The notes beneath the pieces are model-generated. The model worked only from the letters and a program-made list of their open reading frames with translations. It made no database searches and was not told the origin of the DNA. Of a stretch of DNA of 64,000 bases, positions 1 through 7,183 are shown piece by piece. The stretch spans positions 124,001 to 188,000 of the forward strand of contig NZ_JAQZAN010000013.1 of assembly GCF_028737255.1 (NCBI RefSeq). The letters run 5' to 3'. The position numbers and the translations under genes are program-made. Within the stretch, counting starts at the first letter, position 1; each line of letters starts with the position of its first letter. The stretch comes from Actinomycetospora straminea. GTDB taxonomy: Bacteria; Actinomycetota; Actinomycetes; Mycobacteriales; Pseudonocardiaceae.

Positions 1-210
1 CAGCACGGCGCCGGTGAGCAGCACGCCGAGCACGAGCCCGGCGATGCCGGCCACGAGGACCGCGGTCCGCCGGGTCCAGGAGGACGGGCGGGTGGTGCGC
101 TGCCAGCGCGTCGGGGGACCCGGCTCGCCGGCGTCGGCGGGGTGGCTCGTCGCGGTCGGCCGGGTCGCCGGGTCGTCGCCCGGGGTGCCGGCCTGCGGGG
201 TGTCGCTCAT
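1..210 (-). CDS. Membrane protein, N-terminal part only (runs off left edge)
   Basis: Only the first 70 codons are present; the gene continues beyond the left edge of the window. It starts with ATG at 210 (reverse strand), preceded by a GGAGAG-like ribosome site. The visible part is a polar, Pro/Thr-rich cytoplasmic tail of about 45 residues, ending in a Trp/Arg cluster, followed by the start of a hydrophobic segment (AVLVAGIAGLVLGVLLTGAVL-like, from about residue 50). This is the layout of a single-pass or multi-pass membrane protein with an unstructured N-terminus. It is transcribed divergently from the two-component system at 338. Function cannot be told from this fragment. Confidence 0.7.
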   Translation of the reverse strand, partial: MSDTPQAGTPGDDPATRPTATSHPADAGEPGPPTRWQRTTRPSSWTRRTAVLVAGIAGLVLGVLLTGAVL

Positions 211-337
211 CGTTCGCTCTCCGATCGTCGGCGGGGAGCACCGACACTGGGCACCGCGGCTGAACCGGACCTGAAGCACCCGCCCGCGCGCCGGGTCTTC
301 AGCGACGGTTCAGGAGCGGCAGGCCACCATCGACGCC

Positions 338-1033
338 GTGGGGACCCGGGGAACGGCGGCACGCGTGCTCGTCGTCGAGGACGAGGCGGCCATCCGCGAG
401 TCGGTGGTCGACGCGCTGAGCGACGCCGGTTTCCGTGCGCTCGGGCGCGGCGACGGGACGGGGTTCGAGGACCTGCTCGACGGCTTCCGCCCCGACCTCG
501 TCGTCCTCGACGTCATGCTGCCCGGCCGCGACGGCTTCGCCCTGCTGCGCGTGGCGCGCGAGCGCAGCGACGCCGGCCTGGTCCTGCTCACCGCACGCGA
601 CGCGCTCGCCGACCGTCTCCACGGCCTCGACGGCGGCGCCGACGACTACGTCGTCAAGCCGTTCCTGCTGGCCGAGCTCGTGTCCCGGGTGCGCGCGGTG
701 CTCCGCCGCCGCGGCCGGGTCCCCACGGCGCTCGCCGTCGGCGACCTCGTCGTCGACGAGGAGGCCGGCACCGCCACCCGCGCCGGCACGGTGCTCGACC
801 TCACCGCCACCGAGCTGCGCCTGCTGCGCTACCTCGTCGAGCAGCGCGGGCGGACCGTCACCAAGAACCAGATCCTCACGCAGGTCTGGGGCTACGACGC
901 CTACGACCCGAACCTCGTCGAGGTCCACGTGTCGGCGCTGCGGCGCAAGCTGGAGGCGCACGGGCCGCGGATCGTCCACACCGTGCGCGGGCTGGGCTAC
1001 GCGCTGCGGCCCGCGCCGGGGGAGGGGACGTGA
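338..1033 (+). CDS. OmpR/PhoB-family response regulator
   Basis: A 231-residue DNA-binding response regulator. The receiver domain covers about residues 9-120, with the acidic pair E14/D15, the phospho-acceptor D58 in the VVLDVMLPG strand and the conserved Lys in the YVVKPF motif. A winged-helix OmpR-type domain (about 130-228) ends in HVSALRRKLE and a VRGLGY turn, as is typical. It presumably regulates genes in response to the kinase encoded immediately downstream, whose GTG start overlaps this stop by 4 nt. The GTG start at 338 gives the usual family length; an in-frame GTG at 365 would remove the first strand residues and is less likely. The inducing signal is unknown. Confidence 0.93.
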   Translation: MGTRGTAARVLVVEDEAAIRESVVDALSDAGFRALGRGDGTGFEDLLDGFRPDLVVLDVMLPGRDGFALLRVARERSDAGLVLLTARDALADRLHGLDGGADDYVVKPFLLAELVSRVRAVLRRRGRVPTALAVGDLVVDEEAGTATRAGTVLDLTATELRLLRYLVEQRGRTVTKNQILTQVWGYDAYDPNLVEVHVSALRRKLEAHGPRIVHTVRGLGYALRPAPGEGT

Positions 1034-2439
1034 CCGCGGGCCTGCGCGCCCGCTGGACCTCCGGGCGCTCGCTGCGCTTCCGCGTCACCGCGCTGGTACT
1101 GGTCGTCGTGGCGCTGGCGCTGGTGGTCATCGGGGTGGCGGTCGACCTGTCGCTCGACGCCCAGCTGCGCCGCGACCAGCAGAGCCGCCTCGACGACCGC
1201 GCCACCCGCGCCGGGCTGCTCGTCGCGGCCGGGACGACCGGGGCGCCGCTCGTCGAGGCCGTCGACGGGCAGGGCATCCGCGCGGTGCTGCTCGACGCCG
1301 CGGGTCGGCGGGTGGCGGGATCGGTCGACGGCCCGCCCGGACGACCACCGATGCGGCCGGGACGCCCCGACCGCCCGCCCCGCGACGGGGAGCTCGCCCG
1401 CACCGTCGCGGTCCCCGACGGCACCCGCCTCGTGCTCACGGTCGACCCGGCCGAGAACGACGACGTCCTGGCGCGGCTGCGCGCGGTGATGATCGGGGTC
1501 GGGGCGCTCGGGCTCGCGGCCGTGGCCCTGGCCCTGCTCGCGGTGGTGCGGGTGGCGCTGCGCCCGCTGGACGACATGACGGCGCTGGCCCGCGACATCG
1601 CCGGCGGCGAGCGGGGCCGGCGGCTGCGCCCCGAGCGCACGGACACCGAGCTCGGGCGCACCGCGGCGGCCTTCGACGACATGCTCGACGCGCTCGAGGA
1701 CGCCCAGGGCCGCGCCGAGGACGCGGCCGCCGAGGCGCGCCGCTCGGAGGTGCGTACCCGCCGCTTCCTGTCCGACGCCGCCCACGAGCTGCGCACCCCC
1801 GTGACCGGCGTGCAGACCCTCGCCGAGTCGCTCGTGCGCCAGCCCGACGCGGACCTGGCGCGCCGGGAGCGGATCGCCACCACCCTGGTGCGCGAGACCC
1901 GGCGCGCCGGTGCGCTCGTCGCCGACATGCTCGAGCTCGCCCGCATCGAGGACGGCGCCCCCCTCGACCGGCGCGAGGTCGACCTCGCCGAGCTCGCCGC
2001 CGCCGAGGCCGAGCGCACCGCGCTGCTCGCCCCCGGGATGACGGTGCAGGTGGACGGGCCGCCGACCCGGGTCGACGCCGACCCCGCGCGGATCGCGCAG
2101 ATCCTCGCCAACCTGCTGGAGAACGCCCGCCGGCACGGGCCCGCCGACGGCACGGTGCGCATCGAGGTGTCGCGCGACGGCGCGCAGGCGGTGGTCGACG
2201 TCGTCGACGAGGGGCCCGGCATCCCGCCGGCCGACCGCGAGCGCGTCTTCGACCGGCTCGTGCGCCTCGACGACGCCCGGTCCCGGGACGCCGGCGGCGC
2301 CGGTCTCGGCCTGCCGATCGCCCGCGCGCTCGCCCGGGCGCACGGCGGGGAGCTGCGGGTGGTCGACACCGAGCGCGGCGCGCGGCTGCGCCTGACGCTG
2401 GGTGCGCTCCGCGCAGGTGAGCAGAAAGAAGGGCTATAG
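1030..2439 (+). CDS. Sensor histidine kinase, partner of the upstream response regulator
   Basis: A 469-residue membrane histidine kinase. There is a first membrane segment at about 18-40, an extracytoplasmic sensor of about 115 residues with an Arg/Pro-rich stretch, a second segment near 155-178, a HAMP linker, the HisKA box with phospho-acceptor H252 (SDAAHELRTP), and an ATPase domain with N box (NLLENARRHG), G1 (DEGPGIP) and G2 (GAGLGLPIA). The GTG start overlaps the response-regulator stop (GTGA), so the two are translationally coupled. The last codons lie inside the palindrome at 2415-2458, so the C-terminal residues GEQKEGL are dictated by a terminator-like repeat. An earlier start in the same frame overlaps the regulator and is rejected. 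Confidence 0.93.
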   Translation: MTAGLRARWTSGRSLRFRVTALVLVVVALALVVIGVAVDLSLDAQLRRDQQSRLDDRATRAGLLVAAGTTGAPLVEAVDGQGIRAVLLDAAGRRVAGSVDGPPGRPPMRPGRPDRPPRDGELARTVAVPDGTRLVLTVDPAENDDVLARLRAVMIGVGALGLAAVALALLAVVRVALRPLDDMTALARDIAGGERGRRLRPERTDTELGRTAAAFDDMLDALEDAQGRAEDAAAEARRSEVRTRRFLSDAAHELRTPVTGVQTLAESLVRQPDADLARRERIATTLVRETRRAGALVADMLELARIEDGAPLDRREVDLAELAAAEAERTALLAPGMTVQVDGPPTRVDADPARIAQILANLLENARRHGPADGTVRIEVSRDGAQAVVDVVDEGPGIPPADRERVFDRLVRLDDARSRDAGGAGLGLPIARALARAHGGELRVVDTERGARLRLTLGALRAGEQKEGL

Positions 2440-2458
2440 CCCTCCTTTCTGCTCACCT
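2415..2458. terminator. 44-nt palindrome spanning two convergent stop codons (terminator family member A)
   Basis: AGGTGAGCAGAAAG... pairs with ...CTTTCTGCTCACCT around a GGGCTA/TAGCCC centre, giving about 22 base pairs with a single mismatch. It contains the stop codons of both the kinase (plus strand) and the phosphatase (minus strand). Three related palindromes occur at 8408, 37634 and 61003; they share GTGAGC/GCTCAC-like ends and a CTATAG-like centre but have different arms. No U-tract follows, as is usual in actinobacteria. A bidirectional transcription terminator is the best reading. Confidence 0.75.
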
Positions 2459-3237
2459 GGCGAAGCCACCAGCACCGTCGCGTTGTCGGTGGTCCCGGCC
2501 TCGGCGGCGAGGGCCAGGACGCGCTCGGCCTGGGCCGCCGGGCCCCCGCCGGCCGCGAGGGCGGCGGCGAGCGCCGGCGCCCGCACGCTGCGGTGCACGC
2601 CGTCGCTGACCAGCAGCAGGGTGCCCGGATCGTCGACGACGGCGATGCCGACCTCGTGCGGGCGCACCGTGCGCACGCTCGTCGTCAGGACGTTCTCCAG
2701 GCGCGGGTGCACGGGCACGCCGTGGGCGCGCATCGCGGCGGCGACGGTGTGGTCGGCGGTCAGGGTGCGCAGCGAGCGCCCGTCCCACGCGAGCGCCCGG
2801 CAGTCGCCCACCCACGCGAGACGCCAGCGCGGGTCCCCGGCGCCGGGGGCGAGCGCGACGACCGCGGCGGCGTCGCCGGGCACGAGGTCGTGGGTGCTGA
2901 CGAGCAGGTCGTGGGCCGCGAGGAGGGCGAGGTCGGGGCGGCCCTCGAGCACCGCGACGCGCACGGCGTGGTCGGCGACGAGGCGGGCGGCGAACCCGGC
3001 GGCCTCGGCGTCGCCCACCCCGTCGGCGACGGCGACGGCGAGGCGGCCGGTCGCGCCGCGGTGGGCGGCGGCCGCGTCGGCGTGGTGCCGGCGGGGCCCG
3101 CGCCGCTCCGCCCACGCGACGGACCCGTCGGACCGCTGGACGCCACCCGCGACGGACGCGCCGAGGTCCACGGCGGCGTCGCGCCACCCGGTGCTCAGCG
3201 GTGCGGCCTCCGGCGGTGCGGCGTCCAGGGTGTCCAC
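2434..3237 (-). CDS. PP2C-like (PPM family) serine/threonine phosphatase
   Basis: A 267-residue protein with the PP2C metal-binding and core motifs: VADGVGD (D72), a WVGDCRAL strand, a TADHTV stretch, LVSDGVH and the terminal TDNATVLV. The usual N-terminal N-E/Q-D motif is altered (HHADAAAAH), so metal binding at that site may differ. It is predicted to be a soluble Mn/Mg-dependent phosphatase that could counteract Ser/Thr kinases; a kinase is present at 54025, but no direct link is shown. The gene converges with the histidine kinase and its last residues (GEQKGGL) come from the shared palindrome. The ATG start lies just behind a GAGGAGGG-like site. Confidence 0.85.
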   Translation of the reverse strand: MDTLDAAPPEAAPLSTGWRDAAVDLGASVAGGVQRSDGSVAWAERRGPRRHHADAAAAHRGATGRLAVAVADGVGDAEAAGFAARLVADHAVRVAVLEGRPDLALLAAHDLLVSTHDLVPGDAAAVVALAPGAGDPRWRLAWVGDCRALAWDGRSLRTLTADHTVAAAMRAHGVPVHPRLENVLTTSVRTVRPHEVGIAVVDDPGTLLLVSDGVHRSVRAPALAAALAAGGGPAAQAERVLALAAEAGTTDNATVLVASPGEQKGGL

Positions 3238-3500
3238 GGGCCCTCCTCGCTCGGCGCCGATCCCTCGGCGTCCTCCCGACCAGCGTGGGTCGCGAGGCTG
3301 GGCGTGAGCTGTGAGGCGGGTGAGCGCGCGAGGTGGAGTCGCGGATTCCTGGCGAGATCGTGAGACAACTCTGATGGACCAGTGAAGCCCATTGCTCGTC
3401 GCTCTCCGTGTTCTATGCTCCTCGTACCCGCCGGGCGTCAGACCGAGGTCCGGGCCGGGAGCCGATCACCCCGCACCCCCCGTGACCTCGAGGATGTCCC

Positions 3501-3938
3501 ATGTCGCAGCAGGCCCCGCCGCCCCCCGCCGGTTTCCCGCACCCGCCGATGCCGCCGGGCCCGGCCGGGATGCCCTACGGCGGCCCACCCCCCGTTCCGG
3601 GCTATGGTGGTTACCCTCCGCCACCTCCCGTGCGCAAGAGCTCGGTCGGGAAGATCCTCGGGATCGTCGTGGTCGCGATCGTCGCGCTCCTGGCGGGGCT
3701 GTTCGCGCTCCTCGTGGTGTTCGGCAACCCCTCCGTGACGGCCGACCAGGTCGAGCAGCAGATCGCCCAGCAGTACGGGGTCGAGGCCGGCCAGGTCAGC
3801 TGCCCGTCGTCGCTGGAGGGCGAGGTCGGTGCGACGATCACGTGCACCGGCACGGACGCCGGCGTCACCACCCCGCTGCTGGTGCAGGTCACCGGCGTCG
3901 AGGGTGACGTCGTGAACTTCAGCATCACCCCGCAGTGA
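3501..3938 (+). CDS. DUF4333 membrane-anchored small protein
   Basis: A 145-residue protein. A cytoplasmic Pro/Gly-rich leader (residues 1-45) is followed by one transmembrane helix (about 50-73) and an extracytoplasmic DUF4333-type domain with two cysteines (in VSCPSS and TCTGT) that probably form a disulfide. The family is common in actinobacteria, often one of several copies, and its biochemical function is unknown. It stands alone, divergent from the phosphatase at 2434-3237, with a 263-nt intergenic region between them. The short inverted repeat at 3944-3960 directly follows. Confidence 0.85.
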   Translation: MSQQAPPPPAGFPHPPMPPGPAGMPYGGPPPVPGYGGYPPPPPVRKSSVGKILGIVVVAIVALLAGLFALLVVFGNPSVTADQVEQQIAQQYGVEAGQVSCPSSLEGEVGATITCTGTDAGVTTPLLVQVTGVEGDVVNFSITPQ

Positions 3939-3943
3939 GCGGG

Positions 3944-3960
3944 GCGGTCATGATGACCGC
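3944..3960. promoter_or_regulatory. Perfect 8-1-8 inverted repeat between two genes
   Basis: GCGGTCAT, a single G, then ATGACCGC. It sits 6 nt after the DUF4333 stop and immediately before a GTG that opens a 12-codon frame overlapping the next gene's TTG start. It could be an operator for the TauE/SafE gene or a small terminator; the sequence does not decide. Confidence 0.4.
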
Positions 3961-3995
3961 GTGACCGAGCTGTCGCCGCCGTACCCGCCGCCCCG

Positions 3996-4724
3996 TTGAG
4001 CGCGGCGGGGACGGCGGCGCTCGTCGTGGCGCCGGTCCTGCTCGGCGCGCTGACCCAGCGCACGACGGGGCTCGGCCTCGCGCTGGTCGGGGGCCCCTTC
4101 CTCGTGGCCGTCCTGGGCCCGCGCGACGGCGTCTCGTTCGGCAACGCGCTGCAGGTCGTGCTCTGCCTGGTCGTGCTCGCGCGCACCCGCCACGGCGTCG
4201 ACGTCCGTGCGGCGACGCTGCTGCTGGTGGGCGCGGTGGTGGCGGTCCCGCTCGGGGTGGTCGTCGTCGGCGTGCTGCCGGAGGGGCCGCTGCTGGTCGT
4301 CGTCGGCGCGCTCGCCCTCGCCGCCGTGCTGCTCTCGCTGGTCCCGCGCCTGGGCAGCCGGTTGCGGGGGACGCCCGGCGCGCTCGTCGCGGGGGCGGTC
4401 GCCGGGTTCGTCAACGTCACCGCCGGCGTCGGCGGCCCCGCCATCTCGGCCTTCGCGCTGGCCCGCCGCTGGAGCACCGAGGTCCTCGTCCCGACCGCGC
4501 AGGTGGTCCTGCTCGTCATCAACCTCGTCGCGCTGCTGAGCAAGGGCCTGCCTCGCCTCGACGGCGCCGTGTGGGGCGCGGGCCTCGCCGGGATCGCGGT
4601 CGGGGTCGTGCTCGGCGGGCTCGTGCACGACCGGCTGAGGCCCGAGACGGCCCGCCGCGTCGTGATCCTGCTGGCCCTCGCCGGTGCCGTCGCGACGCTG
4701 GTCAGGGGCCTGCTGACCCTTTGA
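3996..4724 (+). CDS. TauE/SafE-family membrane permease (putative sulfite/organosulfonate exporter)
   Basis: A 242-residue, almost wholly hydrophobic protein with about seven to eight membrane segments, including the family-typical G-A-V-A-G-F-V-N-V-T-A-G-V-G-G-P-A-I stretch in the second half. The family exports or imports small sulfur compounds or other anions; the substrate here is unknown. The start is ambiguous: TTG at 3996 is used here, with GTG 4026 as an alternative. A 12-codon frame from GTG 3961 ends with a TGA overlapping the TTG, so translation may be coupled to a short leader peptide. No sulfur-metabolism genes are adjacent. Confidence 0.82.
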   Translation: MSAAGTAALVVAPVLLGALTQRTTGLGLALVGGPFLVAVLGPRDGVSFGNALQVVLCLVVLARTRHGVDVRAATLLLVGAVVAVPLGVVVVGVLPEGPLLVVVGALALAAVLLSLVPRLGSRLRGTPGALVAGAVAGFVNVTAGVGGPAISAFALARRWSTEVLVPTAQVVLLVINLVALLSKGLPRLDGAVWGAGLAGIAVGVVLGGLVHDRLRPETARRVVILLALAGAVATLVRGLLTL

Positions 4725-4870
4725 GCCCGATCCGTCGGCAGGCGAGGGATCGCTGTCCCTGGGTGGACAGGCTCGTCGCGCGGGGGCACAGTGGTGGTCG
4801 CCACCCGCGGCTTCACCCTCTCGAGGCAGGCGGTTCTCACCCCAGCCCGAGGAAGAGGTGGCTCTTTCCC

Positions 4871-5350
4871 ATGATGGCGCCTCGTGAACGCGCCGGCCGA
4901 CCGTCCGTGGTCGAGGACGTCGGTCGCGACGCCGGCATCGATCCCGGCCACGGCGGTCTGACCGTCGCCCCCACCCAGCCGCGCCCGGGTCTCGTGCTCG
5001 TGCGGGTCATCGGTGAGGTCGACATGCTGACCGCCCGGCACCTGTCCGACGTCCTGCTCGGGTCGGTCACCACGGTGGCCGACGACCGCGACGCCGCCGG
5101 CCGCGCGACCGAGCAGCCGTCGGTGGTGGCCGACCTCGAGGGCGTGACGTTCCTCGGGGCCTCCGGCCTGGACGTGCTCGCGGCCGTCCAGGGCGCGGCG
5201 GTCGCCCGCGACGTCCGCCTCGTGCTCGTCGCGACCCACCGCACGGTGCTGCACCCGATCCGGCTCACCGCCCTCGACCGCTGCCTCGCGCTCGCCGACA
5301 CCGACCCGGCGCTCGGCCGCGGTGCGTCGCCCGGCGGGACCGACCGGTGA
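4871..5350 (+). CDS. STAS-domain protein (anti-sigma-factor antagonist-like)
   Basis: A 159-residue protein beginning ATGATG. After a 35-residue variable leader, a STAS domain runs from about 36 to 150. The strand and loop V-A-D-L-E-G-V-T-F-L-G-A-S-G-L-D-V-L carries the serine (in GASGLD) at the position phosphorylated in SpoIIAA/RsbV-type antagonists. Such proteins bind anti-sigma kinases in stress-sigma-factor switches, but no kinase or sigma-factor gene is adjacent. Its stop overlaps the GTG of the next gene (GTGA), so the two are coupled. Confidence 0.82.
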   Translation: MMAPRERAGRPSVVEDVGRDAGIDPGHGGLTVAPTQPRPGLVLVRVIGEVDMLTARHLSDVLLGSVTTVADDRDAAGRATEQPSVVADLEGVTFLGASGLDVLAAVQGAAVARDVRLVLVATHRTVLHPIRLTALDRCLALADTDPALGRGASPGGTDR

Positions 5351-5688
5351 CCGCCACGGTGCGCCGCGACGGCGCCGCCCGCGACGGGGCGGACCCACCG
5401 CCGCCCGAGCTCGCCGCCGCCATCCGGGCGGCGATCGGCTACCTCGGCGACCTCGTCGACCCGCCGTCCGCGGTGCTCGACGGGCGGCTCGACCGGATGC
5501 TGCGCGCGGCCGTCACCGCGCACACCCACCAGGCGCGCGGCCGGGGCGACGGCGACGGCCGGGTGGCCATGGACGAGGCGGCCGCGGCCGTGCGCACGGC
5601 GTGCGCGCACCTCGCCGCCCGCGAGCTCGAGGACGCGTACCTCGCGCTGCGCGCGGCCGCCGACCGCGTGCCGCGCCCCACCGGCTGA
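5347..5688 (+). CDS. Hypothetical small helical protein coupled to the STAS gene
   Basis: A 113-residue protein that I do not recognise. It is Ala/Arg-rich and predicted mostly helical, without signal peptide or membrane segment. The GTG start overlaps the STAS stop by 4 nt, which is the main argument that it is real and works with the STAS protein, for example as a partner or sensor. The 3' end is convergent with the YciO-like gene, 7 nt away. Confidence 0.65.
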   Translation: MTATVRRDGAARDGADPPPPELAAAIRAAIGYLGDLVDPPSAVLDGRLDRMLRAAVTAHTHQARGRGDGDGRVAMDEAAAAVRTACAHLAARELEDAYLALRAAADRVPRPTG

Positions 5689-5695
5689 GGCCAGG

Positions 5696-6328
5696 TCACC
5701 AGGAGAACCCGTGGCCGGCGCCCTGCCGCACCAGCACGGGCTCGTCGGAGGACAGGTCCACGACCGTCGTCGGCTCGGTCCCGCACTCCCCGGAGTCGAG
5801 GACCGCGTCCAGCTGGTGCCCGAGGCGCTCGAGGATGTCCCGTCCGCTGGTCAGGGGCTCCTCGGTGTCGGGCAGCAGCAGCGTCGAGGACAGCAGCGGT
5901 TCGTCCAGCTCGGCGAGCAGGGCGTCGACCACGGGGTGCGCCGGGATGCGGACCCCCACGGTGCGCTTGCGCGGGTGCAGCAGCCGCCGCGGCACCTCCT
6001 TGGTGGCCGGGAGGATGAACGTGTAGCAGCCGGGCGTGGCCGCCTTCACCGCGCGGAACACCGGTGTCGAGATGCGCACGAACTGCCCGAGCTGGGCGAA
6101 GTCGCGGCACACGAGCGTAAAGTGGTGCCGCGCGTCGAGCCGCCGGATCGTCCGGATGCGCTCGAGGCCCTCGCGGTTGCCGACCGTGCAGCCCAGCGCG
6201 AAGCACGAGTCGGTCGGGTAGGCGATGAGCCCGCCCGCGCGCAGCAGCTCGACGGTCTGCAGGACCGACCGGCGCTGCGGGTTGCGCGGGTGCATCTCGA
6301 CGTAGCGCGCCGTGGTCGTCACCGCCAT
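5696..6328 (-). CDS. YciO-like Sua5/YrdC-family protein (putative L-threonylcarbamoyladenylate synthase)
   Basis: A 210-residue protein with the Sua5-YciO-YrdC fold. The pattern A-Y-P-T-D-S-C-F-A-L-G-C at about residues 35-46, the RIRTIRRL segment, KEVPRRLL and the RTVGVRIP strand match E. coli YciO closely, including its length. Sua5/YrdC enzymes make threonylcarbamoyl-AMP for t6A in tRNA; YciO paralogues are related but their physiological role is less certain, so this may not be the essential copy. The start at 6328 was chosen because it gives MAVTT...YVEMHPRNPQ as in the family; an upstream in-frame ATG adds 21 atypical residues. Confidence 0.88.
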   Translation of the reverse strand: MAVTTTARYVEMHPRNPQRRSVLQTVELLRAGGLIAYPTDSCFALGCTVGNREGLERIRTIRRLDARHHFTLVCRDFAQLGQFVRISTPVFRAVKAATPGCYTFILPATKEVPRRLLHPRKRTVGVRIPAHPVVDALLAELDEPLLSSTLLLPDTEEPLTSGRDILERLGHQLDAVLDSGECGTEPTTVVDLSSDEPVLVRQGAGHGFSW

Positions 6329-6502
6329 CGCCGAAGAGTAGGAGCCCCGCGTGCCGGAGAGGAACCACTCGAGGGGGATTGGGCGCGCCACCGGTGGGGC
6401 ATCTACGCCGGAGCCGTGACCGGAACGAGACCTACAAGACGCGCGACCGCGACGTCATTGCCCCGATCGGGTGCAGGTGGCCGCGCAGAAGGAGGAACTC
6501 GC

Positions 6503-7168
6503 ATGGGCGCCCACCGCATCGACCGTCGCGTCGACCACCGCACGACCCCGCGCTCCGGCCTGCGCCGCCTCGCCGGACGCGGAGCCGTCGCCACCTCGGC
6601 CGCGCTCGCCCTGGCCGGCTCCGGCGCGGGACTCGCGACCGCGTCGCCGGGTCACGGCGACGGCGACGGCCGGGGGACCTCCTCCTCGTCCCCGGGCAAC
6701 GGACACGGCAACGGCCACGCGTACGGCCTCGGCGACGGACACGGCAACGGGCACGGCAACGGGCACGGCAACGGGCGCGGCAACGCCTACGGCCACGACG
6801 ACTCCTCCCGGTACCGCGCCACCGCCGACTGCGACGGCTCGTCGGCCAGCAGCTCGTCGGCCTCGTCCGACTCCTCCGACGGCGGCCTCGTCGGCGGCCT
6901 GCTCGGCGACCTCGGGCTCTCGGACGGTGCGGACCAGCAGAGCTGCGACATCGGCACGTCGTCCTCGTCCTCCTCCACGTCCTCCTCCACGTCCTCCACC
7001 ACGTCCTCCACCGACGGCTCGTCGGGGGACGGCTCGTCGGCCGACGCGTCGGGCGCCACCGGCTCGAGCACCGACACCCAGCAGGCCGTCCAGCGCACGC
7101 CGCAGACCAACCCCGTCGACGAGCCGCCCGACTTCGGCGAGACCTCCTCCATCCCGATCACCCTGTAG
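6503..7168 (+). CDS. Secreted Gly/Asn/His- and Ser-rich low-complexity protein
   Basis: A 221-residue protein starting at ATG 6503 behind a GGAGGA site. An Arg-rich n-region and an Ala-rich hydrophobic core with an A-T-A-S cleavage region form a signal peptide (about residues 1-48). The mature part has a repetitive G-H-G-N/G-N-G-H section (about 50-95, encoded in part by the 12-bp repeat at 6740-6775), two cysteines (in ADCDG and QSCDI) around a G-L-V-G-G-L-L-G-D-L segment, and a long Ser/Thr tract. No enzymatic domain is visible. The histidine density could bind metal; a wall or surface role is inference. Confidence 0.75.
   Translation: MGAHRIDRRVDHRTTPRSGLRRLAGRGAVATSAALALAGSGAGLATASPGHGDGDGRGTSSSSPGNGHGNGHAYGLGDGHGNGHGNGHGNGRGNAYGHDDSSRYRATADCDGSSASSSSASSDSSDGGLVGGLLGDLGLSDGADQQSCDIGTSSSSSSTSSSTSSTTSSTDGSSGDGSSADASGATGSSTDTQQAVQRTPQTNPVDEPPDFGETSSIPITL
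6740..6775 (+). repeat. Three tandem copies of a 12-bp unit
   Basis: CACGGCAACGGG is repeated three times without interruption, with a degenerate fourth copy following. It encodes His-Gly-Asn-Gly in the secreted protein of 6503-7168. Copy-number change by slippage would alter the protein in frame. Confidence 0.8.
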
Positions 7169-7183
7169 AGCACACTCGTCGCC

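Noticed and set aside
4753-4770. CTGTCC-n6-GGACAG inverted repeat between the TauE/SafE and STAS genes
   Set aside because: Only 6-bp arms in GC-rich DNA; could occur by chance. Not listed as a site.
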